This document shows, piece after piece, positions 1 through 5,669 of a DNA stretch of 7,516 nucleotides (the stretch's first letter is position 1; every line of letters starts with the position of its first letter). The translations under genes and the position numbers were made by a program. The stretch covers positions 1 to 7,516 of the forward strand of contig PDRH01000060.1 in NCBI GenBank assembly GCA_002748015.1, read 5' to 3'. The stretch comes from Bacteroidota bacterium (GTDB lineage: Bacteria; Bacteroidota; Bacteroidia; Bacteroidales; CAJPTX01). The notes below the pieces were generated by a model. It made no database searches and had not been told where the DNA came from. It was given only the letters and a program-made list of their open reading frames with translations.

Positions 1-30
1 AAGGGGTACCGTCCTTTCTTTTTCTTTTTG

Positions 31-38
31 TACTTTTG
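31..38 (+). promoter_or_regulatory. Bacteroidetes-type -7 promoter box upstream of hemD
   Basis: TACTTTTG matches the Bacteroidetes sigma-ABfr -7 consensus TAnnTTTG exactly. A run of T-rich sequence precedes it, but I see no clear TTG (-33) element at the expected 19-21 bp upstream, which would fall in the first ten bases of the window. Transcription would begin around 43-47, giving a leader of roughly 95 nt before the GTG start of hemD. The leader holds a 10-bp palindrome GGGTTAACCC (99-108) and a short CTACT/AGTAG repeat (61-65, 78-82), of unknown meaning. Confidence 0.5.
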
Positions 39-140
39 CGGCCTAGAAATCATACCCATCCTACTAATGCTAAAGGTAGTAGAGTTCTTGTAAATAGCGG
101 GTTAACCCCCGGTAGAGTAGTAATTAAAGTAGAGAGCCTA

Positions 141-887
141 GTGAAGATATCGAAACTCCTTATCGCGCAACCCGAGCCAACGCACAAGCATAATGTATTT
201 CAGCGTGTAGCTGAGAAAACGGGTGTCGAGATGACGTTCCAGCCCTTCATCAAGGTTGAGGGGGTGTCCACCTATGATTTTAGGAAGCAGAAGATTGACT
301 ACGCCAAGTTCCCCTGCGTGATTCTCACCTCGCGGACGGCCATCGACCACTACTTTCGTCTCGCCGAGGAGATTCGCTACACCGTGCCGGAGACCACCCG
401 CTACTTCTGCCTCTCGGAGCAAATCGCCCTCTATCTGCAGAAGTACATCGTGTATCGGAAGCGGAAGATAGTTTTTGCAGAGGATGGACAGCTCGATACG
501 CTCATCAACATGATGGGGCGCTACAAGAGCGAGCGCTTCCTAATTCCGCTCTCTGAGCAGCATAAGCCCGAGGTGCCTCGGGAGCTACGGCGGGCCGGGA
601 TAAAGGCCACCAAGTGCATCATGTTCCGCACGCAGAGCCAGCCCCTGGACTCCATTGCAATAGAGGACTACGATATGCTGGTGTTCTATAGCCCCCACGA
701 CATTAAGTCGCTTCAGGAGAACTTCCCGGAGTACGAGCAGTCCAATCAGGCCATAGCGGCCTGGGGCAAGAAGACCCATACGGCGGCCAAGAGCGCCGGG
801 CTGGAGCTGCAGATAGCGATGCCGACCACCAAATGCCGCTCCATGACGGAGGCGCTGGAGGCCTACATCGTGGAGAATAACGTCTAG
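141..887 (+). CDS. hemD: Uroporphyrinogen-III synthase (HemD), Bacteroidetes type
   Basis: Cytoplasmic enzyme that cyclises hydroxymethylbilane and inverts ring D to give uroporphyrinogen III, the last common precursor of heme, siroheme and corrin. The 248-residue product resembles the divergent HemD of Bacteroidetes: an N-terminal beta-strand opening KISKLLIAQPEP, the conserved FIKVEG stretch, LTSRTAIDHYF (about residues 62-72), RYFCLSEQIALYLQKYI (87-103), then a second domain with MLVFYSPHDIKSL (about 179-190) and a C-terminal PTTKCRSMTEAL motif. The frame is open back to ATG 36, but that start lies inside the promoter box and its extra 35 residues look unlike the family. GTG 141, with AGAGAG just upstream, fits both homologous length and promoter. 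The rnpA start follows 3 nt after the stop, so the two are probably co-transcribed. Identity is from recognised motifs, not an alignment. Confidence 0.9.
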   Translation: MKISKLLIAQPEPTHKHNVFQRVAEKTGVEMTFQPFIKVEGVSTYDFRKQKIDYAKFPCVILTSRTAIDHYFRLAEEIRYTVPETTRYFCLSEQIALYLQKYIVYRKRKIVFAEDGQLDTLINMMGRYKSERFLIPLSEQHKPEVPRELRRAGIKATKCIMFRTQSQPLDSIAIEDYDMLVFYSPHDIKSLQENFPEYEQSNQAIAAWGKKTHTAAKSAGLELQIAMPTTKCRSMTEALEAYIVENNV

Positions 888-890
888 ACC

Positions 891-1382
891 ATGCACCAGC
901 CGAGCCCGAAGCATCCGAACCGTTTTCCCCGGAGCGAGCGCCTACGGCTGAAGAAGGAGATAGATGCAACCTTCAAGGTAGGGCAGAAGGCCTTCTGCTT
1001 CCCCTACCGGGCGGTTTTCCGGATAGCCCAGGGGGAGGGAGTAGAGGTCGGGGTACGGGTGGCAATGGTGGCGCCCAAGCGTCTCTGGAAGCATGCTGTA
1101 GACCGTAACTACCAGAAGCGCCGGTTGCGTGAACTCTATCGCACGCAGGCGGGGGCGCTTAGGCAGCTCGCCCAGGAGCATGAGTTGGGGGTCAGCATCA
1201 TGCTCATCTGCGTGAGTCGGGATGAGGTTCCCCTGGAGAAGGCGACCCGTTCAGTCTTCCTCCTTCTGCGCGATGTGGAGAGGGCGTGCCTGCGACGGGT
1301 GGACAGAGCGGAGAAGGGGCGGAAGGTGGATGGGGAGGAAGGAGGGGCAAAAGGTGAATCAGAAGGGAGGAAGAAGAGCTGA
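891..1382 (+). CDS. rnpA: Ribonuclease P protein component (RnpA)
   Basis: Small basic protein subunit of RNase P. It binds the catalytic RNA and helps it cleave 5' leaders from precursor tRNAs in the cytoplasm. The 163-residue product carries the N-terminal RLKKEIDATF segment (18-28), a hydrophobic strand RAVFRI (40-45) and the RNR signature in KHAVDRNYQKRRLRE (67-81), whose arginines and lysines contact RNA. The family is usually about 110-135 residues long. Here residues from about 139 onward form an extra low-complexity tail rich in Lys, Glu, Gly and Arg, encoded by a nearly all-purine strand. Translation is probably coupled to hemD (3-nt gap) and yidD, since its TGA shares one base with the yidD ATG. 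No other ATG is available before the conserved region, so the start at 891 is taken. Confidence 0.95.
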   Translation: MHQPSPKHPNRFPRSERLRLKKEIDATFKVGQKAFCFPYRAVFRIAQGEGVEVGVRVAMVAPKRLWKHAVDRNYQKRRLRELYRTQAGALRQLAQEHELGVSIMLICVSRDEVPLEKATRSVFLLLRDVERACLRRVDRAEKGRKVDGEEGGAKGESEGRKKS

Positions 1383-1639
1383 TGGAAAGAGAACGTCCGA
1401 CAAGCCTAGTAGGCTGGGTTCGCTACGGGTTGGTAACGTTGCTGGTGCTGCCCATACGCTTCTACCAGCTGTTTATCTCGCCGATATTCCCCAGCTCCTG
1501 CCGCTTTACGCCGACCTGCTCGCAGTACTGCAAGGAGGCCGTTATAAAGCATGGCCCGTTGAAGGGTCTTGGACTCTGCGCCTGGCGCATACTGCGCTGC
1601 AATCCTTGGGGTGGGCATGGGCATGACCCAGTGCCCTAA
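1382..1639 (+). CDS. yidD: Membrane protein insertion efficiency factor YidD
   Basis: Small membrane-associated protein that assists YidC-dependent insertion of inner-membrane proteins. The 85-residue product has an N-terminal hydrophobic/amphipathic segment (about 12-34), the family hallmark SSCRFTPTCSQY (38-49) with its cysteines, and the C-terminal RILRCNPWGGHGHDPVP motif (69-85). Length is typical of the family. Its ATG overlaps the rnpA stop codon by one base (TGATG), the usual rnpA-yidD arrangement. In many bacteria yidC follows, but here the next 827 bp contain no intact large gene. Recognition is secure; the cellular role is taken from family knowledge. Confidence 0.96.
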   Translation: MERERPTSLVGWVRYGLVTLLVLPIRFYQLFISPIFPSSCRFTPTCSQYCKEAVIKHGPLKGLGLCAWRILRCNPWGGHGHDPVP

Positions 1640-1640
1640 A

Positions 1641-1663
1641 GGTAGGATTACCAGCTAGTTTTT
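1641..1663 (+). terminator. Weak terminator candidate after yidD
   Basis: A minimal GGTA/TACC stem (1641-1644, 1649-1652) lies two bases after the yidD stop and is followed, after six bases, by five T residues (1659-1663). The stem is very short and the T-run is not directly adjacent, so this is only a possible end for the hemD-rnpA-yidD transcript. Confidence 0.25.
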
Positions 1664-1685
1664 CGTCTCTGCCTCCTTCAACCTC

Positions 1686-1865
1686 TCACCTGGCTTTCCT
1701 TTCCGTGTCGAAAGTTGCACCTACGTAGAGTAGCGTCTCGCAACAGGTGGCGTACTTGTTGCTGTTGCGCTTCTGTTTAATTTGTTGTCGGGCTTTATGC
1801 GCTGGGCTGTCGGTTGGTTCATTGCCCGTGCGCATGGCTACGGTGTGGATCTCCATGTGAGCCAT
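1686..1865 (-). CDS. Open 59-codon stretch, possible small protein or pseudogene tail
   Basis: An intact ATG-to-TGA frame of 59 residues starts MAHMEIHTVAMRTGNEPTDS and has a basic middle (KARQQIKQKRN) and two adjacent cysteines (about 51-52). It lies in the same frame as the 2312 start of the decayed gene, which suggests it is that gene's C-terminal end rather than a separate gene. I see no promoter box or strong ribosome-binding site just upstream. No family is recognised. It is listed because it is the only uninterrupted reading frame of reasonable composition in the 827-bp gap. Confidence 0.3.
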   Translation of the reverse strand: MAHMEIHTVAMRTGNEPTDSPAHKARQQIKQKRNSNKYATCCETLLYVGATFDTERKAR

Positions 1866-2264
1866 GAAGGTCGGGGGCCCCCTTGGCCAGTGCGCGCTTC
1901 ATTGCGTGTAGGTCTTCGTGCATCTCGTTGAAATCAGTCGAGATGATATTAGACCATAAGAGCCATGGCTAGGGCGGTGAGAATCTCCTGGCTGGGGAAG
2001 TCCCGGCGGGAAGCGTAGCTACCCTCTACTTCTTGATGGTGCAGTAGTCCGTCTGGTATAGGAAGGGGAGCGGTCGACCGTCACAATCCTCTATTCCGGA
2101 GGGGTTAGAGGATCAACGACCAACCTATGCTCCAGCGACTGTAGCAACTTATAAGGGGTTACATCATACTCCCCCTTTGCGCTGAAGCGATTGCCATCGT
2201 AGAGCGTGGCTGGGCGGCCGATGTACTCAGCCCTCTAAATCCCTTCGTCTTCGGTCATGCGCAA

Positions 2265-2281
2265 GGCTTTTCGCAAAAGCC
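2265..2281. repeat. Perfect 7-bp hairpin with 3-nt loop
   Basis: GGCTTTT (2265-2271) and AAAAGCC (2275-2281) form a perfect stem around the loop CGC. On the plus strand a TTTTC stretch follows five bases after the stem, so it could act as a weak terminator of plus-strand transcription. It lies inside the 5' part of the decayed minus-strand gene and may simply be coincidence. Confidence 0.35.
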
Positions 2282-2437
2282 GTGATTTTCTTGCTAGCCC
2301 GTAAGCTTGCATCACCCTTACCTCAATACCAAAACTTTCCCTACTCTTTGTGCAGAGTGACGGAGTGCATAGGCCATAAGGCCTGTATGTAACAGTCTCC
2401 TGTAGAAACTTTGATTGCGCTTACGAGCCACTCCAAT

Positions 2438-2469
2438 TTGCATCCCCTAAAAAATATTAGCTACCTTTG
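2438..2469 (+). promoter_or_regulatory. Promoter of the smpB-panC-panD operon
   Basis: TACCTTTG at 2462-2469 matches the Bacteroidetes -7 box TAnnTTTG exactly, and TTG at 2438-2440 (within TTTG) lies 21 bp upstream, close to the expected -33 position. The A-rich tract CTAAAAAATATTAG sits between them. Transcription would start near 2474-2478, giving a leader of about 25-30 nt before the smpB ATG at 2503. This is the best complete promoter in the window. Confidence 0.75.
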
Positions 2470-2502
2470 CAACCCCTAGCGGCAGAAACGCATAGCAAGA
2501 GC

Positions 2503-2958
2503 ATGAAAGAAAAAGTCGTCGCCAAGAACCGAAAGGCGCACTTCCTCTACGAGATATCCGACACCTACACGGCGGGCATGGTCCTGACCGGAACGGAGAT
2601 CAAGTCCCTCCGGGCCGGCCACGCCAACCTTGTGGAGGCCTACTGCGTATTCATCAACGGCGAGCTATGGGTCAAGCAGATGAACATACCGGTCTACGCC
2701 CAGGGCACCTTCTACAACCATGAACCCCGCCGCGACCGAAAGCTGCTCCTCAGCAAGAAGGAACTCGGTAAGCTCGCCCGTGCAGTCCAGCAGAAGGGGA
2801 TAGCCATCGTTGCCCTGCGCATATTCATCAATGAGCGGGGCTACGCAAAGCTCGTCATTGGCCTAGGCCGCGGTAAGCGCAACTACGACAAGCGGCAGAC
2901 CCTCAAGCAGCGCGATGCCGACCGCCAGCTACAGCGCCTCAAGCAGAAAAGATACTAG
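2503..2958 (+). CDS. smpB: SsrA (tmRNA)-binding protein SmpB
   Basis: Partner of tmRNA in trans-translation: it delivers the tRNA-like domain of SsrA to stalled ribosomes so that nascent chains are tagged and the ribosome is freed. The 151-residue product shows the opening VVAKNRKAHFLYEI (5-18), GTEIKSLRAG (30-39), the RNA-binding HEPRRDRKLLL (73-83) and the basic C-terminal tail GKRNYDKRQTLKQRD (124-138) that enters the mRNA channel. Length is typical. The frame can be extended to a TTG at 2467, but that TTG is part of the promoter -7 box, so ATG 2503 is the start. It opens a likely operon with panC and panD, although the pathways are unrelated. No tmRNA gene is visible in the window. Confidence 0.96.
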   Translation: MKEKVVAKNRKAHFLYEISDTYTAGMVLTGTEIKSLRAGHANLVEAYCVFINGELWVKQMNIPVYAQGTFYNHEPRRDRKLLLSKKELGKLARAVQQKGIAIVALRIFINERGYAKLVIGLGRGKRNYDKRQTLKQRDADRQLQRLKQKRY

Positions 2959-2965
2959 CAGTAAG

Positions 2966-3028
2966 ATGCAAGACCCACACCCCGCCCCGTGGCCTTGGTA
3001 CATCCTGCAAGCGCAATCAATCATCTAG
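2966..3028 (+). CDS. Possible 20-residue leader peptide before panC
   Basis: ATG 2966 opens a 20-residue frame (MQDPHPAPWPWYILQAQSII) ending with TAG at 3026-3028, only 4 nt before the panC ATG. AGTAAG precedes it as a weak ribosome-binding site. It fills nearly the whole smpB-panC gap. It could be a translational coupler or leader peptide, but it is short enough to occur by chance, and its two tryptophans do not suggest an obvious link to pantothenate. No homologue is known to me. Confidence 0.2.
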   Translation: MQDPHPAPWPWYILQAQSII

Positions 3029-3032
3029 CGTA

Positions 3033-3947
3033 ATGGAAATCGTAAGAACCAAAGCCGACCTACGGGCACGCCTGGCCGAGCATCGTGCTCAGGGGCTTTC
3101 TGTAGCCCTCGTCCCAACCATGGGGGCTCTACATGAGGGGCATGCCTCCCTGGTGCAACGGGCGAAATCGGAGGACATGGACATCATCGTGGTGAGCGTC
3201 TTCGTGAACCCCACGCAGTTCAATAACCCCGACGACCTGCGAACCTACCCGCGCAACGAGGAGGCAGATGCTAAGCTCCTTGAGTCCCTTGGTGTGCACT
3301 ACATGTTTGCGCCCGCTGTTGAGGAGATGTATCCCGAGCCGGACACCCGCCAGTTCTCCTTCCCACCCCTCGATACCGTGATGGAGGGGGCCAATCGCCC
3401 CGGCCATTTCAACGGAGTGTGCCAGGTGGTTAGCAAGCTCTTTACCATCGTGGAGGCCGACCGCGCATACTTCGGCGACAAGGACTACCAGCAGCTATGT
3501 ATTGTTCGTGCCCTGGCAAAATCCATGGGCATTGATACCGTTGTAGTTGGTTGCCCCATCATCCGCGAGGAGGACGGGCTGGCTAAGAGCTCTCGCAACC
3601 AGCTCCTCACCCCTGCTCACCGGGCGGAAGCCTCCATTATCCACCGCACCCTCCAGACGGCAGGGCGGGAATTCCTCCGCAGGGGCTATGATGACACCCG
3701 TCGCTGGGTCGTGGAGCAGATCGAGGCCAGCGGCCTATTCAAGGTGGAGTACTTCACGCAGGCAGATGCCAGCACCCTCCAGGAGCTTGTGAACCTCGAA
3801 CGCAACCCTGAGGGCGGTATCACCTACACCTGCAAGACCGGTGAGGGCATAGAGACTATACAGAAACCCTACATGAAGGGCTGCATCATTGGCTTTATCG
3901 CCGTCCAGGCGGGCCAGGTACGCCTCATAGACAACCAACGCTTCTAA
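3033..3947 (+). CDS. panC: Pantothenate synthetase (pantoate--beta-alanine ligase, PanC)
   Basis: Cytoplasmic ATP-dependent ligase that joins D-pantoate and beta-alanine through a pantoyl-adenylate, making pantothenate for coenzyme A. The 304-residue product has the nucleotide-binding VPTMGALHEGH (27-37, HIGH-type motif), SVFVNPTQF (55-63), the pantoate-site FNGVCQVVSKLF (126-137), YFGDKDYQQL (147-155) and the second ATP motif REEDGLAKSSRN (178-189). The family is usually about 280 residues. The extra length lies near the C-terminus, roughly 255-285, between the EYFTQADASTLQ strand and the final VQAGQVRLIDN. All catalytic motifs are present, so it should be active. PanD, which supplies its beta-alanine, follows 22 nt later. 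The other precursor enzymes (PanB, PanE) are not in the window. Confidence 0.97.
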   Translation: MEIVRTKADLRARLAEHRAQGLSVALVPTMGALHEGHASLVQRAKSEDMDIIVVSVFVNPTQFNNPDDLRTYPRNEEADAKLLESLGVHYMFAPAVEEMYPEPDTRQFSFPPLDTVMEGANRPGHFNGVCQVVSKLFTIVEADRAYFGDKDYQQLCIVRALAKSMGIDTVVVGCPIIREEDGLAKSSRNQLLTPAHRAEASIIHRTLQTAGREFLRRGYDDTRRWVVEQIEASGLFKVEYFTQADASTLQELVNLERNPEGGITYTCKTGEGIETIQKPYMKGCIIGFIAVQAGQVRLIDNQRF

Positions 3948-3969
3948 ACTAGCAGAAAGGAACAAGCAT

Positions 3970-4320
3970 ATGCTCGTTGAAATGATGAAATCTAAAATCC
4001 ACCGTATACACGTTACGGAGGCCCAGCTTGACTACATCGGCTCCATCACCCTGGATGGTCAGCTGATGGATGCCGCCAACATTCTCGACGGCGAGCGGGT
4101 CTACATCGTAAACGTGAATAACGGCGAGCGCTTTGATACCTACACCATCCGTGGTGAGGATGGCTCTGGCGTGTGCTGCCTTAACGGGCCGGCGGCACGG
4201 AAGGTCGCTGTCAATGATATCATCATCGTCATCTCCTACGCCGCCATGGAGCCAGAGGAGGCCAAGCGTTTCAAGCCCACTGTCCTCTTCCCTGACACGG
4301 CGACCAACCGCCTCGTGTAA
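3970..4320 (+). CDS. panD: Aspartate 1-decarboxylase precursor (PanD)
   Basis: Pyruvoyl-dependent enzyme that decarboxylates L-aspartate to beta-alanine, the co-substrate of PanC. The 116-residue proenzyme cleaves itself between Gly24 and Ser25 in YIGSIT (22-27), and Ser25 becomes the pyruvoyl group. Other residues known from the E. coli enzyme fall at the same numbers here: Lys9, Arg54, Tyr58 and Asn72. Length is typical. The ATG at 3970 is preceded by AGAAAGGA (about 3955-3961), one of the better ribosome-binding sites in the window. It lies 22 nt after panC and 5 nt before the membrane-protein gene, so all are probably one transcript. Confidence 0.97.
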   Translation: MLVEMMKSKIHRIHVTEAQLDYIGSITLDGQLMDAANILDGERVYIVNVNNGERFDTYTIRGEDGSGVCCLNGPAARKVAVNDIIIVISYAAMEPEEAKRFKPTVLFPDTATNRLV

Positions 4321-4325
4321 ACCCC

Positions 4326-5351
4326 TTGAGTACCCAGGAAACGTATACCCCACCCTGGAAGAGGGGCTGGGTGCAGGCGCTTCTGCTCCTGCCCCTCATG
4401 CTGGTTCTGCTATGGGTGGCCTTCCGGCGCATAGACCTGGCTGACCTCTGGCAGCAGGTCTGCGCCGCAAGCTATTTCTGGGTCATCATGGGGCTACTCC
4501 TCGGCGTGGTTAGCCTCATGGTGCGCACTCTCCGCTGGCAGCTGATGCTCCAGACGGAGGTGCAGGTGCGTGTCAGCTATCTCGGCACCTTCTACGCCCT
4601 CATGGTCGGCTACTTTGCCAACCTGCTCATCCCCCGTGCCGGCGAGGTGGTCCGCTGCGCTGAGGTCGCTCGCCACGAGGATACCCGCTTTGATATTGCC
4701 CTTGGAACGGTGGTGGCCGAGCGCCTCAGCGATGTTCTCATGAGTCTGCTGGTGCTAGGTGTCAGCATCCTCATAAGCCTACAGCACTTCGGGGGCTTCG
4801 TTATGCAGCGTATGGTGCGCCCCGTCATGGCGGCCTGGACCACCCGCACGACTGTCTGGCTCGTCGCCATCCTGCTGCTAGCCCTATTCCTTACCGTTGG
4901 GCTGCTGCTCGCCCTCCGTCGTGGCGCTTTCGGTCAGAAGCTCCGCGAGCGGATTTATGATGCATGGGATGGGCTCCTCAAGGGTATGCTCACCATCTGG
5001 ACCATGCCTAGAAAGTGGGAGTTTCTCCTGCTTACGCTCCTCCTCTGGTTGCTCTACTGGGTTAATACCTACGTGGTAACCCTGGCCATTGCGCCCACCG
5101 AGAATATCGGTCTACTCATGTCGCTGCCCATCCTGGCCGTGGGTACCTTCGGCATGGTCGTACCTGTGCAGGGGGGGCTGGGCTCCTACCACCTGGCCGT
5201 AGCCCTCTGGTTACAGACTTTTGGCCTCACGCGTGCCGAGGGGTTGACGTATGCAACCCTTGCGCACGCCCCGCAGCTTCTCCTAATCCTCGTACTGCCT
5301 GCGTTGCTCTACCCCCTGCTACGGGTGGCAAAGGGGCATCGTAGGGGCTAG
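4326..5351 (+). CDS. Flippase-like integral membrane protein (lysylphosphatidylglycerol synthase TM/UPF0104 family)
   Basis: Polytopic inner-membrane protein of the family (PF03706) that includes the membrane half of MprF and the YbhN-type proteins. Members are thought to move lipids or lipid-linked molecules across the membrane, but the substrate of this one is unknown. The 341-residue product has about eight hydrophobic segments (roughly 15-33, 50-66, 84-102, 128-152, 176-197, 232-256, 260-284, 308-335). It carries the family motif NLLIPRAGEVVR (99-110) and GGLGSYH (283-289). No soluble aminoacyl-transfer domain is attached, so it is not a full MprF. The start is uncertain: TTG 4326 keeps positive residues (WKRGW) before the first membrane span, while GTG 4371 has a better AGAGGGG upstream. 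It is the last gene of the smpB-panC-panD cluster. Confidence 0.85.
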   Translation: MSTQETYTPPWKRGWVQALLLLPLMLVLLWVAFRRIDLADLWQQVCAASYFWVIMGLLLGVVSLMVRTLRWQLMLQTEVQVRVSYLGTFYALMVGYFANLLIPRAGEVVRCAEVARHEDTRFDIALGTVVAERLSDVLMSLLVLGVSILISLQHFGGFVMQRMVRPVMAAWTTRTTVWLVAILLLALFLTVGLLLALRRGAFGQKLRERIYDAWDGLLKGMLTIWTMPRKWEFLLLTLLLWLLYWVNTYVVTLAIAPTENIGLLMSLPILAVGTFGMVVPVQGGLGSYHLAVALWLQTFGLTRAEGLTYATLAHAPQLLLILVLPALLYPLLRVAKGHRRG

Positions 5352-5369
5352 AATAAGCCCCCTATTCCT
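5344..5369 (+). terminator. Hairpin overlapping the end of the flippase-like gene
   Basis: GGGGCT (5344-5349) pairs perfectly with AGCCCC (5356-5361) around a six-base loop, and the gene's TAG stop (5349-5351) lies within it. CTATTCCTT follows. The stem is GC-rich and placed where a terminator is expected, but the downstream T content is modest, so termination is plausible rather than clear. Confidence 0.45.
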
Positions 5370-5384
5370 TGGGGACAAACCTAG

Positions 5385-5446
5385 TCCGCGTAGGCAGCCG
5401 CTCCGAATTTGCCCTAGGAGAAATTCGGAGCGGCTGCCTACGCGGA
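5385..5446. repeat. Perfect 26-bp inverted repeat with 10-nt loop
   Basis: The arms 5385-5410 (beginning TCCGCGTAGGCAGCCGCTCC) and 5421-5446 (ending in its exact complement) are perfectly complementary over 26 bp. The loop GCCCTAGGAG contains the palindrome CCTAGG. Neither strand has a T-run after the stem, so it is not a standard intrinsic terminator. Its right arm ends 15 bp before a -7 promoter box at 5462 and therefore covers the region where a -33 element or an operator would sit. It lies between two convergent transcription units. I see no second copy in the window. Confidence 0.85.
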
Positions 5447-5461
5447 GGGGGGATATTTCCC

Positions 5462-5469
5462 TATCTTTG
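5462..5469 (+). promoter_or_regulatory. Bacteroidetes-type -7 box downstream of the inverted repeat
   Basis: TATCTTTG matches TAnnTTTG exactly. No TTG is present 19-21 bp upstream, where the right arm of the 26-bp inverted repeat lies. Predicted transcription would begin near 5475 and run towards the 3' end of the convergent minus-strand gene. A purine-rich GAGGGAGGA (5485-5493) follows, then ATG 5501. Confidence 0.45.
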
Positions 5470-5574
5470 CAGTGGAACATAATAGAGGGAGGACTGCCAT
5501 ATGCCCGCGATGCAGGGGTTGAGCTGAAAGTGGAGTATAACCGTCGCACCTTGTCCGACGACATAGACTCGTGA
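5467..5574 (+). pseudogene. Possible short broken gene behind the 5462 promoter
   Basis: A strong ribosome-binding-like sequence GAGGGAGGA lies 7 nt before ATG 5501, but that frame stops after eight codons (MPAMQGLS, TGA 5525-5527). The neighbouring frame is open from 5467 to TGA 5572-5574 and reads protein-like (for example DAGVELKVEYNRRTLSDDID). A single frameshift between the ATG and that frame would join them, suggesting the remnant of a small gene; alternatively the transcript is a short RNA. I recognise no family. The rest of the 5352-5669 gap (after 5574) shows no further feature I can support. Confidence 0.25.
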
Positions 5575-5669
5575 GCTAGGCGCTGAAGTATGCGTGAAAG
5601 GTGAAACTACCCGAGAGGGCTAGCGTTCCATAAAGAGGGAGATGGAGCAGGGGTAAGGGGGATGTTGTG

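Larger units (their letters stand above)
1686..2312 (-). pseudogene. Decayed minus-strand gene of unknown function
   Basis: I do not recognise this product. Read on the minus strand from ATG 2312 (GAGG and AAGGG upstream), coding-like sequence runs through TAG codons at 2237-2235 and 2093-2091. It then seems to shift frame: a stretch near 2064 (FLYQTDYCTIKK), another from 2026 to 1951 (EGSYASRRDFPSQEILTALA, then TAA), another around 1923 (MHEDLHAMKRALAKG), and finally an open run in the original frame from 1865 to the TGA at 1686. Codons in these pieces look like those of normal proteins rather than random sequence, and no plus-strand alternative is apparent. The simplest reading is a gene broken by point mutations and indels. 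Chance open stretches in moderately GC-rich noncoding DNA are the alternative. Confidence 0.42.

Noticed and set aside
1222..1626. 134-residue plus-strand open frame across rnpA and yidD
   Set aside because: It overlaps two secure genes in a different frame and has no family features.
2071..2113. Palindrome CGGTCGACCG (2071-2080) and ATCCTCTA/TAGAGGAT repeat (2086-2093, 2106-2113) as an operator or attachment site
   Set aside because: Short repeats like these are expected by chance in a region of this size, and no regulated gene or mobile element is adjacent.
2346..2350. CTACTCTTTG around 2341-2350 as another promoter
   Set aside because: The spacing between TA and TTTG is one base too long for TAnnTTTG.
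1640..2466. tRNA, tmRNA or CRISPR array in the 827-bp gap
   Set aside because: I found no cloverleaf-like arms, no CCA-type tRNA end and no regularly spaced direct repeats; the presence of smpB next door is not evidence for a tmRNA gene here.
3949..4353. 134-residue minus-strand open frame opposite panD
   Set aside because: It is the antisense shadow of panD, whose active-site residues are all present on the plus strand.
4326..5351. Full-length MprF (lysylphosphatidylglycerol synthase)
   Set aside because: Only the membrane domain is present; the cytoplasmic aminoacyl-transfer domain is missing, so lysine transfer should not be assigned.
5319..5564. 81-residue minus-strand open frame across the inverted repeat
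   Set aside because: It runs through the end of the flippase-like gene and both repeat arms, so its composition is imposed by them; no start signal is seen.
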